Positions 52,968-62,584 are shown, counted from the stretch's first letter. The stretch: 64,000 nt of DNA from Halalkalicoccus tibetensis (GCF_037996645.1 NZ_JBBMXV010000004.1:459684-523683); one strand, 5' to 3'. A program made the numbers and translations. Notes: generated by a model from the letters alone, not told the origin.

Positions 52968-54971
52968 TTACCGGTGCTCGACGCCGACGTCGGTCAACGG
53001 CGCGTCGACGACCGCGAGGCCATATCCGGGAACCGTTTCGGACCCCTGCAGCATCGACGCCCCGTCCGGAGGCTTGACGAGGAGTTCGCGATCGGAGAAG
53101 TTCGTGACCCAGGTGAGGCCGTCGCGCTCGACGACACGGACCCGCGGCGGAAGCGGTTCGGCCGTCGCCGGAACTCCCGCGTCCGCGAGCAGGTCGGAGA
53201 CGATCGCGTCGGCGAGCGAATCGCCGGGCCAGACGCCACAGTAGCGGGCATGGCCGTCGCCGACGGCGTTGGCCGTGATCGCGGGATGACCCGCCGCTCG
53301 CCCGGTTCGGTACTCCCCGACGGCGAGCGCCGCGTCCGTGCTTAGTCGCTCGTTCCAGACGCGGTACTCGAACGGATCGCCATCGTACCGGAGCTCCCGC
53401 TCCATCTCCGGGTGTGGCGTCCCCCAGTCCTCGACCGTCGCGCCGACGAGCCCCGAGAGCGGACCCGGGGCCGGCTCGTTCAACAGCGCGTTCGCGCGGT
53501 CCTTGACGCCGGAGCGCATCGTCAGGAGGAGCTCGCCACCCCCCTCGACGTACGTCCCGAGCCGGGCCGCGACGTCGTCGTCGACGAGATGGAGCGTCGG
53601 CGCGACGACGGCCGCATAGGGTTCGAGGTCGCGGGTCGGCGGGACGACGTCGACGGCGACGCCGCGGGCCCGAAGCGCCCGGTAGTAGGTCTCGAGGTGG
53701 TCCCAGTAGTCGAACTCGGGGGCGTGTGGCTGGGCCTCCAGCGCCCACAGGTTGTCGTACTCGTGGAGGAGTGCGACGGAGGCCTCGTTGCCGTCGAGCC
53801 CGGGGAGGCTCCCGAGCTCGTCGGCGGCCCTGGCGGCCTCGTCGTGGCCCCGATCCGGAGTTCCGTCTGCCTTCAGCAACCCCGCGTGATACTGCTCCTG
53901 GCCGAACCGGCAGCGTCGCCACCGGAAGTACGAGACGACGTCCGCGCCGTGAGCCACGGCGTGGTGGGCCCACAGCCGCATCGCGCCGTCGGCCGGCTGG
54001 GTGGAATAGGGCGGCCAGTTCACGTCGCCGGGCTGCTGTTCCATCACCCAGAACGGCTCGTCGGTCACCGACCGGTAGAGGTCGTGGTTCAGCCCGATGA
54101 CGTCCGGGTCGCCGACCAGCAGGTCCTCGACCGCCGGGTCGTCCCCTTCCCGCTGGGAGTGGCCGGTGGGATACGAGTCCCAGGAGGCGAAGTCGAGGCT
54201 CTCGCTCACGTCGTAGCTGTCCAGCGCGGAGAAGTGACCCATGAAGTTGTGCGTGACGAACCAGTCGTCGTTGGCCGCCCGCAGGAGCTCGACCTGGCGG
54301 TCGTTGTAGTCGACGACGCTATCGCTCGCGAAGCGGGCGTAATCGAGCAGCAGCGACGGGTGGTGCTCGGCGACGGTGTGTCGAGGCGGCTCCACCTGTT
54401 CGAAGTCGTTGTAGCGCTGGCTCCAGAACGCGGTCCCCCAGGCGTCGTTGAGCGCGTCGACGTCGCCGTAGCGCTCGCGGAGCCACTCGCTGAACGCCGC
54501 CGAGCAGTCCTCGCAGTAACACCGGACCGTCCCGTGGCAGCCGAACTCGTTGTCGGTCTGCCAGCCGGCGACGGCGGGATGGTCGGCGAAGCGCTCGGCC
54601 ATTCGGGTGACGATCCGGTCGGTCTCCTCGGCGTACGCCGGCGAGTTGAAGCAGTAATGCCGGCGGCTGCCGAACTGCCGGGTCGTCCCGTCGGGCTCCT
54701 CCTGGAGCATCCCCGGGTGCTCGTCGACGAGCCATCGGGGCGGCGTCGCCGTCGGCGTGCACAACACGGCCTCCATGCCGCGTTCGTCGATGTGATCCAG
54801 CGCCGTCTCGAGCCAGCCGAACTCGAACTCGCCGCGCTTTGGCTCCAGTTCGGACCAGGAGAACTCCGCCATCCGGACGTGTTCGAGACCCAGGTCGGCC
54901 ATCCGTCGAACGTCCGCTTCCCATCGCTCGCTCGGCCAATGCTCGGGGAAGTAACAGACACCGAGTGACAT
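52968..54971 (-). CDS. bgaH: Beta-galactosidase, glycoside hydrolase family 42
   Basis: The 667-residue enzyme matches the haloarchaeal BgaH type in length and in several landmark segments, including VGVCYFPEHW-like start, CTPTATPPRWLVDEHPG and the CYCEDC zinc cluster (C151, C153, C156). The acid/base is Glu142 in QTDNEFG and the nucleophile is Glu311 in FWVMEQQPGDVNW. A trimerisation-like domain and a small beta domain follow. It hydrolyses beta-galactosides (in the studied Haloferax enzyme also other short beta-glycosides) in the cytoplasm, at high salt. The gene lies between the FAH-family enzyme and the importer cluster, implying a shared pathway. Confidence 0.93.
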   Translation of the reverse strand: MSLGVCYFPEHWPSERWEADVRRMADLGLEHVRMAEFSWSELEPKRGEFEFGWLETALDHIDERGMEAVLCTPTATPPRWLVDEHPGMLQEEPDGTTRQFGSRRHYCFNSPAYAEETDRIVTRMAERFADHPAVAGWQTDNEFGCHGTVRCYCEDCSAAFSEWLRERYGDVDALNDAWGTAFWSQRYNDFEQVEPPRHTVAEHHPSLLLDYARFASDSVVDYNDRQVELLRAANDDWFVTHNFMGHFSALDSYDVSESLDFASWDSYPTGHSQREGDDPAVEDLLVGDPDVIGLNHDLYRSVTDEPFWVMEQQPGDVNWPPYSTQPADGAMRLWAHHAVAHGADVVSYFRWRRCRFGQEQYHAGLLKADGTPDRGHDEAARAADELGSLPGLDGNEASVALLHEYDNLWALEAQPHAPEFDYWDHLETYYRALRARGVAVDVVPPTRDLEPYAAVVAPTLHLVDDDVAARLGTYVEGGGELLLTMRSGVKDRANALLNEPAPGPLSGLVGATVEDWGTPHPEMERELRYDGDPFEYRVWNERLSTDAALAVGEYRTGRAAGHPAITANAVGDGHARYCGVWPGDSLADAIVSDLLADAGVPATAEPLPPRVRVVERDGLTWVTNFSDRELLVKPPDGASMLQGSETVPGYGLAVVDAPLTDVGVEHR

Positions 54972-55072
54972 ACACTACCAACCGTGCTGGCCCCCTTATT
55001 CGCTCCGGTTCTCCGTACCCGCCCGATCGATGGTGATCGTTTATTAGGCTGCGGGACGACCCGACGAACGTC

Positions 55073-55264
55073 ATGACAGTTAGACAGCTCTCGTCACGGA
55101 TGGTGGGCAAGATGGGCGCGATGCTGATCGCGTTCGTCGCCCTCGCGTACTTCGGCGTACAGTACATGCTGACGCAGGGGTGGGGGTTGGTGTTCGAGGT
55201 GGCCTACATACTGGTCCTGCTGATCGTCTTCGCGATCGTCGCCGATCGGCTGTTCATCCGCTGA
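55073..55264 (+). CDS. 63-residue two-helix membrane protein
   Basis: The frame has two hydrophobic helices (AMLIAFVALAYFGVQYML and FEVAYILVLLIVFAIVADR) joined by a TQGWGLV turn. It is divergent from the beta-galactosidase gene and 58 bases upstream of the chaperonin-like gene on the same strand. The function is unknown. The composition supports a real gene. Confidence 0.6.
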   Translation: MTVRQLSSRMVGKMGAMLIAFVALAYFGVQYMLTQGWGLVFEVAYILVLLIVFAIVADRLFIR

Positions 55265-55322
55265 TCATGGACCGAGGGTTACTACCGAAGCCGCGAACGC
55301 CTGACCGCGGCCCGCTATAGCG

Positions 55323-56969
55323 ATGCCGGGAAACGACGCGACCACGCCAGTCGGCTGGGAGCAGCTGTCGCCGGCCGAGACGAGACGAGGGATACGGCAG
55401 GCGGCACGGGAGATGGGTGGGCTGGTACGGAGCACGCTCGGCCCGCTGGGCGTCGACAAGATGGTCGTCCGCCGGATGCAGGACGACACCATCCGCACGT
55501 TCGTCAGCAACGACGGCGTGGCGATCCTCGAGGAGTTCGAGGGCGAGACCGACCACCCGATCGCGAACCGTTTCATCGCGCTCGCGGAGGACCACGAGGA
55601 CGCGCTGGGCGACGGGACGACGACGACGACGCTGCTGACGAGCGAGCTGCTGGCGACGGGCATCGACCTGATCGAGGAGGGCGTCCCCCCGACGGCCGTC
55701 GTCGAGGGGTTCTCGATCGGCGCCCAGCGAACGCTCGAGGTCTGGGACGAGCTCGCGATCCCGGTCGCGGAGAGCGACCGTCCGACCGTCCGATCGGCCT
55801 TCGATCGGGCACGGCTCGAACGCATCGCCCGCGGCGGGATGACGAACGGTCGGGCCGGCGCCTGGCCGCTCGCGGGGCTCGCCGAGGACGTGGTCGACGC
55901 CGTCCTCCGCGTCTGGGAGCCCCGGCGGGGGACCGTCCATCTGGGCTACGTCGCGATCGAGACGTTCCCCGGCGGCGACGTGACCGATAGCGAACTGATT
56001 CCCGGAACCCTGCTGCCGTACGACCCGATGACGGCGGACGATCGCCTCCCGGTCGAGGGCGGGGTCCTCCTGATCGACGGCGACCTCCAGCCCCGCGAGC
56101 TCCGGTCGGGCTCGGTCGCGATCGACGGCGCCCGCGCGGGCGCCGTCGACGAGTTCGACACGGAGAGCGCGCGGATCGCCGAGGCGATCGCCCGATCGGG
56201 CGTCGAGGCGGCGTTCGTCACCGGCGACGCGAGCGCCGCCATCGGCGACCGGCTGGCCGAACGCGGCGTCGTCACCGTCCGGAACGTCAAGCGCTCGGAC
56301 ATCGACGTCCTCTCGCGGGTCACCGGCGCCACGAGCCGCGGCCCCGTCACGCCCAACAACCCCCCACTGGACGCCGAACTCGGCGTCGGCTCGGTCGGGT
56401 GGCGCGAGGCGACGGGCGGGAAGCGATGGCTCGAGGTCACCGCGCCCGCGGGGAGCGAGCCGCGGAGCGTCGGGCTGGTCGTCCGCGGCGGCACCGAGAG
56501 CTCGGCCGGCGAGGCCGAACGCCGCATCAAGGACGGGCTCAACGCGGTCCGTGCCGCGATCAAGCGACCGGCGGCCCTCCCCGGGGGCGGGGCGGCCGAC
56601 CTCGCGGCGGCACGGGCGGTCCGGGAGCTGGCGCCGAAGTTCGACGGCCGCGAGCAGCTTGCGGTCGAGGGGTTCGCCGAGGCGATGGAGGTGGTCCCGC
56701 GGACGCTCGCGCGCAACGCGGGCCGCGACCCCATCGACTCGATGACCGATCTGCGGGTCCGCCACGACGCCGGTCGTTCGAGAGCCGGGATCGACGCCGA
56801 CGGGCGGCTCGTCGACGACGTCGTCGCCGCGAGCGACGCGCTGAACGCCCACCTCGTCCGCACCGGCGGCCTGATCCGCGGCGTCGAGTTCGCGAACTCG
56901 CTGTTCACCGTCGACGGCGTCGTCTTCAACGACGGTCCGCCGGTCCCGTTCGGCGACGACGGGCAGTGA
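55323..56969 (+). CDS. Divergent group II chaperonin (thermosome/TCP-1-like) protein
   Basis: The 548-residue protein has the thermosome layout: LVRSTLGPLGVDKMVVRRM, NDGVAILEEF, the ATP-binding GDGTTTTT (near residue 95), VVRGGTESSAGEAERRIKD and the LPGGGAADLAAARAVREL motif near the C-terminus. The ATPase Asp and glycines are kept. The apical domain is strongly changed from canonical thermosome subunits, and the usual C-terminal IDDVIAA segment and GGM tail are absent. It is therefore probably an active ATPase of unknown client range, not a standard thermosome subunit. Confidence 0.82.
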   Translation: MPGNDATTPVGWEQLSPAETRRGIRQAAREMGGLVRSTLGPLGVDKMVVRRMQDDTIRTFVSNDGVAILEEFEGETDHPIANRFIALAEDHEDALGDGTTTTTLLTSELLATGIDLIEEGVPPTAVVEGFSIGAQRTLEVWDELAIPVAESDRPTVRSAFDRARLERIARGGMTNGRAGAWPLAGLAEDVVDAVLRVWEPRRGTVHLGYVAIETFPGGDVTDSELIPGTLLPYDPMTADDRLPVEGGVLLIDGDLQPRELRSGSVAIDGARAGAVDEFDTESARIAEAIARSGVEAAFVTGDASAAIGDRLAERGVVTVRNVKRSDIDVLSRVTGATSRGPVTPNNPPLDAELGVGSVGWREATGGKRWLEVTAPAGSEPRSVGLVVRGGTESSAGEAERRIKDGLNAVRAAIKRPAALPGGGAADLAAARAVRELAPKFDGREQLAVEGFAEAMEVVPRTLARNAGRDPIDSMTDLRVRHDAGRSRAGIDADGRLVDDVVAASDALNAHLVRTGGLIRGVEFANSLFTVDGVVFNDGPPVPFGDDGQ

Positions 56970-56977
56970 GGCGCTAA

Positions 56978-57667
56978 TCAGAAGAGGAAGGCGGTGATCA
57001 CGCCCGCGAGCGTCACCGGCAGGACGCTCGCGACGCTTCGCTTCTCGTCGATCTCGTAGAGCCGCTGGACGACCGGCAACATCAGGAAGCCCGTCAGCAC
57101 CCAGGCGCCGGCCTTGAGCGCGCGGACGGCGTGCATCTGGGGGGTGTCGTAGACGAACGAGTACGCCGACAGCGCGAACTCGGCCGCGTCGCCGTCCTGT
57201 GTGGCCGCCTGCGCGGCCGCGCCGTCCGGGACCGCCACCGTCGAGATCAGGACCGATCCGATCACGAAGACGGGGACGAACAACACCGTCAGGTAGCCGC
57301 CGATCTTGAACGTGTCGAGCTCCATGACGTGGTCCTCCGAGAGATAGCCGGCGATGACGCCGATGAGGCCGAAGTAGACGAACCACGAGAACGCCACCAC
57401 GAACGCGCCGAACAGGAAGTTGATGAGCAGCGCGGCCGGCCAGCCGGGAAAGAGGTAGCCTTCGGCGACGACGAAGGGCTCGCTCAGGTACTCGAACGCG
57501 CCGCGCGCAAGCGCGTGCAGCGCGAGGCCCGTCAGGGCCGGCAGCCATCCGTACCGGCGGACGACGCCAATCATCCCCTCGATGTCGTCGGACCGGCCGA
57601 GCTCGCGCCAGGGGCGGAGCACCGCCCACCCCGACGCCCGCCGGTCGTGATCCGCGTTCCGAGCCAT
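56978..57667 (-). CDS. Yip1-like multi-pass membrane protein
   Basis: The 229-residue protein has five or six helices (about residues 40-60, 75-100, 125-145, 175-200 and 210-229), including AALLINFLFGAFVVAFSWFV. The pattern of TFKIGGYLTVLFVPVFVIGS fits the Yip1 domain family. Archaeal members have no assigned role. It converges with the chaperonin-like gene eight bases away. Confidence 0.65.
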   Translation of the reverse strand: MARNADHDRRASGWAVLRPWRELGRSDDIEGMIGVVRRYGWLPALTGLALHALARGAFEYLSEPFVVAEGYLFPGWPAALLINFLFGAFVVAFSWFVYFGLIGVIAGYLSEDHVMELDTFKIGGYLTVLFVPVFVIGSVLISTVAVPDGAAAQAATQDGDAAEFALSAYSFVYDTPQMHAVRALKAGAWVLTGFLMLPVVQRLYEIDEKRSVASVLPVTLAGVITAFLF

Positions 57668-57715
57668 ACTCGGTGGACTCGCCAGCCGGTCAAAAAGTTG
57701 GCGTCCGAGCGGGCA

Positions 57716-58915
57716 TCAGGCCGAGGGCGCCACCTCGCGACGCTCGTCGGCGTACGCGAGGCTGAGGCCGGAGTCGGCGTCGAAGAGGTGCGCCTGATCC
57801 AGGTTCAGGTCCAAGAAGACCTCGGCGGTGTCCTGGGGGATCGCCTCGGGCTCGATGAACGCCTTCCGTTCCTCGACCTCGACGTCCGGCGCCGCCTCCC
57901 CCTCCTCGTCGGGGTCCGGGATCCCCTCGTTGACGATCCCGTCGTCCTCGCCGATGTCGAAGTACAGCAGGTCGCGCGCGCCGAGGGGTTCGACGATGTC
58001 GACGCCGGCGCTGATCGTGCCCTCCGTGCGGGTCTCGCTGACGCTGATGTCTTCGGGCCGGACCCCCAGCTTCATCCGGTTGAAGCCGGCGGCCTCGATG
58101 CGTTCGGCACGCTCGGAATCGATCGGGAGGTCGATGTCGCCGACGAGCCGGCCGCCGTCGTCAGTGGGCTCGTACTCGATGTCGAAGACGTTCATCGACG
58201 GGCTCCCGATGAACTGCCCGACGAACAGGTTGCGCGGCCGGTTGTAGACCTCGCGCGGCGTCCCGACCTGCTGGAGCTCGCCGTGGTTGAGGATCGCGAT
58301 CCGGTCGGACATCGTCATCGCCTCCTCCTGGTCGTGGGTGACGTAGATCGCCGTCGTCTCGAGCTCCTGCTGGATGCGCTGGAGTTCCGTGCGCATGTGT
58401 TTCCGGAGCTTCGCGTCGAGGTTCGAGAGCGGTTCGTCGAACAGGAACACGGCGGGTTGGCGGACGATCGCCCGTCCGGTCGCGACGCGCTGTTGCTGGC
58501 CGCCCGAGAGCTGCTTGGGCCGGTCGTCGAGCAGCTCCGGGATCCCCATCAGCTCGGCGGCCTCCTCGACGCGGTCGTAGATCTCGTCGTCCGGGAGGTC
58601 GGTCGAGCGCTTGAGCCCGAACGCCATGTTCTCGCGGACCGAGAGGTGGGGATAGAGCGCGTAGCTCTGGAACACCATCGCGATGTCGCGGTGGCGCGGC
58701 GGGAGCTTGTTGACCCGCTCGCCGCCGATCGAGATGGTCCCGCCGGTGATCTCCTCGAGACCCGCCACCATCCGCAGCAGCGTCGACTTCCCGGAGCCAC
58801 TCGGTCCCACCAGGGTGAGGAATTCGCCGCCCTCTATCTCCAGATCGAAGTCCTCCACCGCCACGACGTCCCCGTCGTAGACCTTTCTCACTCCCTCGAA
58901 CTCGATAGAGCTCAT
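57716..58915 (-). CDS. Sugar ABC importer ATPase (MsmX/UgpC/Xac type)
   Basis: The 399-residue ATPase has Walker A GPSGSGKST, VFQSYALYPHLSVRENMAFG, signature LSGGQQQRVATGRAIV, Walker B FLFDEPLSNLD and the VYVTHDQEEAMT switch. A long TOBE/MalK-like C-terminal domain from about residue 235 includes an acidic insert (DPDEEGEAAPDVE). It is the last gene of the importer cluster, 104 bases after the permease pair. It should energise uptake by the two permeases encoded just before it. Confidence 0.9.
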   Translation of the reverse strand: MSSIEFEGVRKVYDGDVVAVEDFDLEIEGGEFLTLVGPSGSGKSTLLRMVAGLEEITGGTISIGGERVNKLPPRHRDIAMVFQSYALYPHLSVRENMAFGLKRSTDLPDDEIYDRVEEAAELMGIPELLDDRPKQLSGGQQQRVATGRAIVRQPAVFLFDEPLSNLDAKLRKHMRTELQRIQQELETTAIYVTHDQEEAMTMSDRIAILNHGELQQVGTPREVYNRPRNLFVGQFIGSPSMNVFDIEYEPTDDGGRLVGDIDLPIDSERAERIEAAGFNRMKLGVRPEDISVSETRTEGTISAGVDIVEPLGARDLLYFDIGEDDGIVNEGIPDPDEEGEAAPDVEVEERKAFIEPEAIPQDTAEVFLDLNLDQAHLFDADSGLSLAYADERREVAPSA

Positions 58916-59019
58916 CGATCGTGACGTACGGAACCGGCACCTAATATTCTTTGGGTGTCGTTGTCGCGGGACGGACTATCAGATCCGACGACGAACGGCG
59001 CCACGGGGAGCGGGGCCGA

Positions 59020-59913
59020 CTACGATTTGACGGCGCCCTCGGCGAGCCCCTTGACGATGTAGTTCTGTAGCAGGAAGAAGACGATCAGCATCGGGAGCGT
59101 CGCGCCGATGGCGCCGGCCATCAGCATGTCCCAGTTGAGCGCGAACTGGCCGACCCACTCGCCCATCCCGGGCGGGAGGGTCTGTTGCTGGGAGTCGTTG
59201 ATCAACACCAATGCGAAGATGAACTCGTTCCAGGCCAGCACCCACGTGAAGATCGCGGTCGTCGCGATCGCGGGCGCCGACAGCGGGAGGATCACCCGAA
59301 CGACGGCGCCGAGTCGGGTGCTGCCGTCGATCATCGCCGCCTCCTCGAGCGACTGGGGTAGGTTCTCGTAGAACCCGCGCAGCATCCAGATCGCGAACGG
59401 CAACGTGAACGCGACGTACGCGATCACGAGCCCGCTGAGCGAGTTGACCAACCCGAGGTCTTGGAAGACCAGGAACAGCGGGATCGCGAGCAGGACCGCG
59501 GGGAACATCTGGGTGATGAGCAGGAACGTCGCCATCGCCGTCCGGCCCTTGTACCGGAGCCGGCCGATGCTGTAGGCACCCAGCGTACAGACCCCGATGC
59601 TCAGCGCGGTCGCGCCGAGGCTGACGATCAGGCTGTTGCGGAACCAGTAGGGGAAGTCGGACTCGTACCAGACCCGGAAGTAGGCCGAGAAATCCGCGCC
59701 CGCGGCCCAGGCGGCGGGGTCGTCGATGAACGACTGGAACCCGATCTGGTTGACCGAGACGATGAACATCCACAGCACCGGCGAGAGGACGATCGCGATC
59801 AGCGACCACAGCAGGGCGTGAAAGCCCGCCCGCCTGGCGAGATCGGCCCGCCGCTCGGTCAGGAAGCCGGTCGATTCCTCCGACGTGGTGTGTGTGTCAG
59901 TTGCCATGGTCAT
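59020..59913 (-). CDS. Sugar ABC importer permease, MalG/XacI type
   Basis: The 297-residue protein has six helices and the EAA-type coupling motif EEAAMIDGSTRLGAVVRVILP near residue 190. The N-terminal 20 residues are soluble. MalG-type permeases form a heterodimer with a MalF-type partner. Its ATG overlaps the partner stop codon by four bases (59910-59913), so expression is coupled. Confidence 0.9.
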   Translation of the reverse strand: MTMATDTHTTSEESTGFLTERRADLARRAGFHALLWSLIAIVLSPVLWMFIVSVNQIGFQSFIDDPAAWAAGADFSAYFRVWYESDFPYWFRNSLIVSLGATALSIGVCTLGAYSIGRLRYKGRTAMATFLLITQMFPAVLLAIPLFLVFQDLGLVNSLSGLVIAYVAFTLPFAIWMLRGFYENLPQSLEEAAMIDGSTRLGAVVRVILPLSAPAIATTAIFTWVLAWNEFIFALVLINDSQQQTLPPGMGEWVGQFALNWDMLMAGAIGATLPMLIVFFLLQNYIVKGLAEGAVKS

Positions 59914-60839
59914 TTCCCCCCGACGTCCTCACGGTAGAGGCGCAGGTAGATCAGGCCGTAGGTCAGCATCACCGCCAGCATCGCGACCGCGATCGCGCTG
60001 GCCAGTCCCATCTCGCCGAGGTGGAACGCCCGCTCGTAGATGTAGACCGGCAGCACCATCGACGAGTTGCCGGGCCCGCCGCCGGTCATCACGTAGATCA
60101 GCGTGAAGTGGTTGAGCGACCAGAGGCTCATCAGCAGCGTCATCACGACCGCGACCGGCTGGAGGAACGGCAGCGTGATGTGGCGAAACGAGTCGATCCG
60201 CGAGGAGCCGTCGACGTGGGCCGCCTCGTAGAGATCGCCCGGGATCCCCTTCATCCCCGCCAGGAAGGTGAGCATGAAGAACGGGAAGTTCCGCCAGACC
60301 CACGCGAGCATGATCGAGAACAGCGCGTAGCGCGAGCTCGCGATCCAGGGGAGCCCCTCGCTGATCCCGGCCAGCCTGAGGAAGCCGTTGAGCGGACCGA
60401 GCTCGAAGTTGTACAACAGCCGCCAGTTCAGCGCGATCGAGATGAACGGGATCGCCCAGGGCAGCAGCAGCAGCGTCGTCGCGATCGACCGACCCCGGAA
60501 GTCGCGGTTCAGCAGGATCGCGAAGCCGAGCCCGATGAGGGCCATGATCACGACCGACGCGAACGCCCACACCAGCGTGTTGCGCATGATGAGCCAGAAC
60601 TCCGTCCAGCCGAGGATGAATGCGTAGTGGTCGAGCCCGACCCACTGGGGCTCGCCGATCCCGTCGTACTCGAAGAAGCTGAGATAGATCCCGCGCAGCA
60701 GCGGGTAGACGCTCACCAGCCCCAGAGCTATCAGCGAGGGCAGGAGGAACAGCCATCCCCAGACGCTCTCCTTCGAGAGCCAGTGGTAGTACTCGCGCGG
60801 GAGCTCGAAACCTCGTAGTTCTCCTATTTTAGTTGCCAT
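59910..60839 (-). CDS. Sugar ABC importer permease, MalF/XacH type
   Basis: This 309-residue protein has six helices and the coupling motif YEAAHVDGSSRIDSFRHITLP near residue 200. The N-terminal soluble stretch ends in FELPREYYHWLSKES, whose coding bases reappear as a remnant at 62496-62534. The permease forms a heterodimer with the MalG-type protein downstream and lies directly after the first binding-protein gene. Confidence 0.9.
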   Translation of the reverse strand: MATKIGELRGFELPREYYHWLSKESVWGWLFLLPSLIALGLVSVYPLLRGIYLSFFEYDGIGEPQWVGLDHYAFILGWTEFWLIMRNTLVWAFASVVIMALIGLGFAILLNRDFRGRSIATTLLLLPWAIPFISIALNWRLLYNFELGPLNGFLRLAGISEGLPWIASSRYALFSIMLAWVWRNFPFFMLTFLAGMKGIPGDLYEAAHVDGSSRIDSFRHITLPFLQPVAVVMTLLMSLWSLNHFTLIYVMTGGGPGNSSMVLPVYIYERAFHLGEMGLASAIAVAMLAVMLTYGLIYLRLYREDVGGK

Positions 60840-60860
60840 TTTGGATGTGAACGGTCGGTG

Positions 60861-62429
60861 TCAGGGGGTCCAGATCTGCGGCGTGTCGCCGTCGCCCTCG
60901 ATCCAGGGCTGCAGTTCCTCGGGTGCGTCGTCGAGTTCGGGCGGGTCCGTGCTCTGCTCGAGTTCGTAGTCGACGTCGCCGCTGATCGTCTCGCGCATGT
61001 CGTTGGCCAGGCTGAGGAGCGTCTCCTGGGGGTCCTGTTCGGCCCCGAGGATGCCCGAGATCGCGACCGAGTACGCGTCCGTGGCGCCCTCTATGTCGCC
61101 GAGGAACGGCGCGTTGCGCTCGGATCCGGTGACGCCGTAGCGGGCGACGTCTTCTGCCTGTTCGAGGCGCGAGGCGATCCACTCGTCGGGGATCTCGGTC
61201 TCGTTCTCGGTGAACGGCGGGATCTCCTCCTGGGCCTCGCGCACGGGGAGGAAGTTCGGCGTCGCCTCCGTGAAGTACTCCTCCATCGTCTCGGGTTCGG
61301 TCATGTACTCGATGAACGACATCGAGATGTCGTCGTCGACGTCGTGCTGTGTGTAGTCGGACTCGAACGCCGAGAGACAGCTCCCGCCCATGAATGCGGT
61401 GTTCGTTCCCATGGGACCCTCCGGGATCAGCGAGAGCTCGGTCGTCTCGACGGTCTCCTCTTCCTGGTTGACCATCTCGTTGGCGGCGTCGCCGGAGTTG
61501 ATCATGAAGGCCGCGTTGCCCTCGCGGTAGAGCTGCTCGGCGTCGGTGCTGTCGGTCCCGGCCCAGCCGCCGGGAACGATGCCCCACTCCTCCTGGAGGC
61601 TCGCCATCCAGAGGTGGCTGAACAGCGACTCCGGGGAGTCCATCTCGACCGTCCACTCGTCCGCGTCCTCGTCGTAGCCGTAGAAGTCGCCGCCGGACTG
61701 GGCGGTCAGACCGTAGATCACCTGCCCGGTCCCCGTGTCCTGTGCCCCGCCCGAGACGAAGCCGGCCGAATCGGTCTCCGACTGGACGTCCGTCCCCATC
61801 TCGATCAGCTCCTCCCAGGTCTCGGGGGGGCTGTCGTGGCCGGCCTCCTCGAGGATGGCCATGTTCGTATAGAAGCTCCGCACCTCGATGAACCACGGGA
61901 ACCCCCAGACCTCGTCCTCGTAGTCGCCCCAGTAGGAGGGGACCTCGTACCAGTCGTCGTACTGCTCGAACAGCTCCGTGTTCGGCCGGACGACCCCCGA
62001 GGCGCCGTAGTCGACGGCGTGCTCGTTGGCCATCTCGCTGACGTTGGGCGCGCTCTGGCCCTGGAGGGCGGCCGTCCACTCCTCGAAGACCTGGTCCCAG
62101 GTGACGACGTTGGTGGTGACGTTGACCTCCTCGTCGGCCCAGTCCTCGAAGCCTTCGGCGGTCTCCTGGATCGCCTGCGTCTCCTCGGGGATGTAGCCTC
62201 GCATCGTCCACCAGACGAAGTCGCCCTCGCCGGTTCCCTGGCTGTCGTCCCCGCCGATACAGCCCGCCAGCCCGGCGCTCGCGCCCGCGGCGGCCATCGT
62301 CCCCGCCGTCTCCATGAACCCCCGCCGCGAGTAGTCGTCGGGATCGGGCTCGGAACCCGAAGACGCCGGGTCCTCGTCGTGTCCGTCCTCCGCAGTCGTT
62401 CCTCCCCTTTCCGTGTCTCTATGTGTCAT
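60861..62429 (-). CDS. Sugar ABC importer substrate-binding protein, copy 1
   Basis: The 522-residue protein has a twin-arginine lipoprotein signal (DYSRRGFMETAGTMAAAG then GLAGC) and an acidic secreted domain of the extracellular solute-binding family 1, including GDFVWWTMRGYIPEETQAIQ and YGLTAQSGGDFYGYDEDAD. It delivers a sugar or oligosaccharide to the permease pair. The ATG at 62429 is preferred, although an in-frame extension upstream to a GTG at 62543 would run through the permease remnant. The next gene upstream encodes a close paralog. Confidence 0.9.
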   Translation of the reverse strand: MTHRDTERGGTTAEDGHDEDPASSGSEPDPDDYSRRGFMETAGTMAAAGASAGLAGCIGGDDSQGTGEGDFVWWTMRGYIPEETQAIQETAEGFEDWADEEVNVTTNVVTWDQVFEEWTAALQGQSAPNVSEMANEHAVDYGASGVVRPNTELFEQYDDWYEVPSYWGDYEDEVWGFPWFIEVRSFYTNMAILEEAGHDSPPETWEELIEMGTDVQSETDSAGFVSGGAQDTGTGQVIYGLTAQSGGDFYGYDEDADEWTVEMDSPESLFSHLWMASLQEEWGIVPGGWAGTDSTDAEQLYREGNAAFMINSGDAANEMVNQEEETVETTELSLIPEGPMGTNTAFMGGSCLSAFESDYTQHDVDDDISMSFIEYMTEPETMEEYFTEATPNFLPVREAQEEIPPFTENETEIPDEWIASRLEQAEDVARYGVTGSERNAPFLGDIEGATDAYSVAISGILGAEQDPQETLLSLANDMRETISGDVDYELEQSTDPPELDDAPEELQPWIEGDGDTPQIWTP

Positions 62430-62495
62430 GGGTGACCTCGTCTCTGGTAGAGTATGTTCTGACATAAATAACCCTGTGGTTGAGGGGAGATACCG

Positions 62496-62534
62496 CTTCG
62501 AGAGCCAGTGGTAGTACTCGCGCGGGAGCTCGAA
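62496..62534 (-). pseudogene. Remnant of the MalF-type permease 5' end
   Basis: These 39 bases are identical to 60771-60809, the part of the permease gene encoding FELPREYYHWLSK. They sit between the two binding-protein genes and have no permease sequence after them. This is the expected scar of a tandem duplication that copied a binding-protein gene together with the first bases of the permease gene. Confidence 0.8.
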
Positions 62535-62584
62535 GTCGCGCACGTCTCGTTCAGTGGACGTTTGCCGATGATCGTGAGTGGCTT

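Noticed and set aside
55254-57629. A 791-residue minus-strand frame opposite the chaperonin-like gene
   Set aside because: No domain in the frame, Arg/Asp-rich repetitive composition, and the plus-strand chaperonin motifs are clear.
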